From Desulfobacteraceae bacterium (GTDB lineage Bacteria; Desulfobacterota; DSM-4660; Desulfatiglandales; Desulfatiglandaceae): 6,092 bases of DNA. The stretch covers positions 1,311,146 through 1,317,237 of the forward strand of contig CP070700.1 in NCBI GenBank assembly GCA_020349865.1, given 5' to 3'. This document shows positions 4,876 to 6,092 of the stretch, piece by piece. Under the pieces are notes generated by a model, which did not search any database, was not told where the DNA came from, and saw only the letters and a list, made by a program, of their open reading frames with translations. The position numbers and the translations under genes were made by a program. Within the stretch, counting starts at the first letter, position 1, and each line of letters opens with the position of its first letter.

Positions 4876-6092
4876 GATCATACCATAAGCACATCGTCTA
4901 TTCCACCCATATCTGCCATTGAACGAAACGGCGATCTCCCCCTTTCCTTGAATCAAAAAAGGCTCTGGTTCCTTGATCAATTGGAACCCGGCAACTGGGC
5001 TTACAATATCCCTATGGTTTATCGCATAACAGGAACACTGGATATAGTCTCGTTAGAACAGAGCTTAAGAGCAATTATACATCGTCATGAGATCCTGCGA
5101 ACTACCTTCCCGGCCAATGACGGGCAGCCAATTCAGGTAATATCAGAAGAAACGGATTTTACTCTGCCAGTGATTGACCTTCGAGAGTTAACTAAGAGAG
5201 AAATAGAAACCGAATTTCAGCGACAGGTTTTTGAGGAGGGACATGCACCATTCGACTTGATGCATGGGCCCCTATTGCGCTGTAAAATTCTGCAGATAGA
5301 AGAAAAGGAATATATATTCCTTCTAACCGTTCACCACATTGTCTTTGATGTCTGGTCATTTGGAGTCTTCAGAAGGGAATTGATACTTCTATATAATGCC
5401 TTCTCCCAAGGTAAACCCTCTCCATTATCCAAGCTCCGCATCCAATATGCCGATTTTGCCTCATGGCAACAACAATGGCTTAAGGATGAAATCCTTAAGT
5501 CTCAACTCGCATATTGGGAAAAACAGCTTGACGGACTTCCTGACCTATTGAAATTATCCACGGACCATCCCAGACCGGCGGTTCAAACCTTTAGAGGTGC
5601 ATATCAAGGCATAATCCTTCCCCCTGATCTGTACAAATCGCTTGAAACATTAAGTCGCCAGGAGGGTGTAACCCTTTTTATGACGCTATTGGCGGCTTTC
5701 AAGGTCTTGCTTTATCGTTACACAGGGCAGACAGATATCGCTGTAGGATCACCTGTTGCAAATCGTAACAGGGAAGAGCTTGAAGGATTAATCGGGTTTT
5801 TTGTCAATACCCTTATCTTGCGCACACAACTTTCAGGTGATATCACCTTCCGGGATCTTCTTTCCCGCATACGTAAAATGGCATTGGAGGCATATGATCA
5901 TCAGTATCTGCCTTTTGAAATGTTAGTAGAGCATTTACAACCCCAACGGAATATGAGCCATACACCACTATTCCAGGTCATGTTCGCTCTTCAGAAACCC
6001 CAGAAGCAGGATAATGAATTAGCCGGTTTGGTTTTGACCCCTATTAAAATTGACTATGGAATTGCAAAATTTGATTTGACTCTATATTTAAC
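4711..6092 (+). CDS. Non-ribosomal peptide synthetase, N-terminal part (TubC docking-C...), 3' partial
   Basis: This gene encodes the start of an NRPS protein, with 460 complete codons visible and the frame open at the window end. The ATG at 4711 is chosen because it overlaps the upstream stop (ATGA), has GGAGGAG 8 bases upstream, and makes residue 1 the start of a full docking domain (MNTSEFLSYLSG). Residues 1-55 are a TubC-like docking domain, about 56-75 a linker, and 76 onward a condensation domain with HHIVFDVWS at 208-216. The adenylation domain, which would reveal the amino acid, lies past the window. From the family and context, it condenses the acyl chain from the upstream ACP with an aminoacyl-carrier protein to form an amide. 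It could also turn out to be a mixed NRPS-PKS protein further downstream. Confidence 0.95.
   Translation, partial: MNTSEFLSYLSGLDIRLRAEGDRLRCNAPKGALTQEIRDELTERKAEILSFLSKLDHTISTSSIPPISAIERNGDLPLSLNQKRLWFLDQLEPGNWAYNIPMVYRITGTLDIVSLEQSLRAIIHRHEILRTTFPANDGQPIQVISEETDFTLPVIDLRELTKREIETEFQRQVFEEGHAPFDLMHGPLLRCKILQIEEKEYIFLLTVHHIVFDVWSFGVFRRELILLYNAFSQGKPSPLSKLRIQYADFASWQQQWLKDEILKSQLAYWEKQLDGLPDLLKLSTDHPRPAVQTFRGAYQGIILPPDLYKSLETLSRQEGVTLFMTLLAAFKVLLYRYTGQTDIAVGSPVANRNREELEGLIGFFVNTLILRTQLSGDITFRDLLSRIRKMALEAYDHQYLPFEMLVEHLQPQRNMSHTPLFQVMFALQKPQKQDNELAGLVLTPIKIDYGIAKFDLTLYL
4936..6092 (+). other. NRPS condensation (C) domain, nearly complete, cut by window end
   Basis: This domain catalyses amide bond formation between an upstream acyl donor and a downstream aminoacyl acceptor. 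It opens with LPLSLNQKRLWFLDQLEPG (motif C1). The catalytic motif HHIVFDVWS is at 5332-5358 (residues 208-216), with the second His at 209 and Asp213 intact. The position after Asp, often Gly, is Val214. Later motifs are also recognisable: DIAVGSPVANRN, IGFFVNT (361-367), HQYLPFE (397-403) and PLFQVMF (419-425). About 386 residues are visible and the end is off the window. The motif style resembles an LCL-type or hybrid C domain that accepts a polyketide chain. I see nothing that points to an epimerisation or heterocyclisation (DxxxxD) domain. Confidence 0.94.
5479..5499. repeat. Perfect inverted repeat, 9-base arms with 3-base loop
   Basis: CTTAAGGAT, GAA, ATCCTTAAG form a perfect hairpin. 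In RNA it can extend by a G-U and a G-C pair to 11 pairs (5477-5501). It lies inside the condensation domain coding sequence, over the residues LKDEILK. It has no following U-run, so it is not a classical terminator. It is recorded as structure only; function is unknown and chance is likely. Confidence 0.5.

Noticed and set aside
1..6092. A wholly new biological system in the window
   Set aside because: Every stretch is explained by known PKS and NRPS domains. There are no extra genes, arrays or RNA elements. The novelty is limited to domain arrangement and motif variants.

Overview
The window is an internal slice of a hybrid polyketide synthase / non-ribosomal peptide synthetase (PKS-NRPS) gene cluster. 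Two large genes run on the + strand and both are cut by the window edges. There is no intergenic space, RNA gene, mobile element, CRISPR array or promoter that I can support. The sequence is of moderate GC (roughly mid-40s percent by eye). The domain style (GGHSL carrier protein, TubC-type docking domain, long KR with a 'DEEDxxSRKI'-like insert) is the one seen in cyanobacterial, myxobacterial and other environmental Gram-negative hybrid megasynthases. It is not actinobacterial modular PKS style. I would not name a genus; an uncultured desulfobacterota- or cyanobacteria-like host is a low-confidence guess.

Gene 1 (window start to 4714) is the C-terminal 1570 residues of a type I modular PKS protein. 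In order it holds: the C-terminal part of a ketosynthase (KS, 2-448; the active-site Cys lies off the window), the KS-AT linker, a malonyl-type acyltransferase (AT, 734-1600), the post-AT linker, a ketoreductase (KR structural plus catalytic halves, 1862-3220), a dehydratase (DH, 3290-4117), a segment that resembles the displaced end of the KR (4190-4300), a carrier protein (ACP, 4421-4642) and a short acidic tail. The reductive domains are in the order KR-DH, not the textbook DH-KR.

Gene 2 (4711 to the window end) overlaps gene 1 by the ATGA of its start and the preceding stop. It has a good Shine-Dalgarno sequence inside gene 1. It begins with a TubC-type N-terminal docking domain followed by an NRPS condensation (C) domain that is almost complete at the window edge.

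Taken together, the PKS module should add one malonyl-derived C2 unit, reduce the beta-ketone and, if the DH is active, dehydrate it to an alpha,beta-unsaturated acyl-ACP. The acidic tail of gene 1 would dock to the TubC-like domain of gene 2. The C domain would then join the acyl chain to an amino acid loaded by the downstream module, making an amide. The most interesting points are the apparent nesting of the DH inside the KR, the variant DH active-site motifs, and the docking pair. The system as a whole is a recognisable megasynthase, not a new class of machinery.
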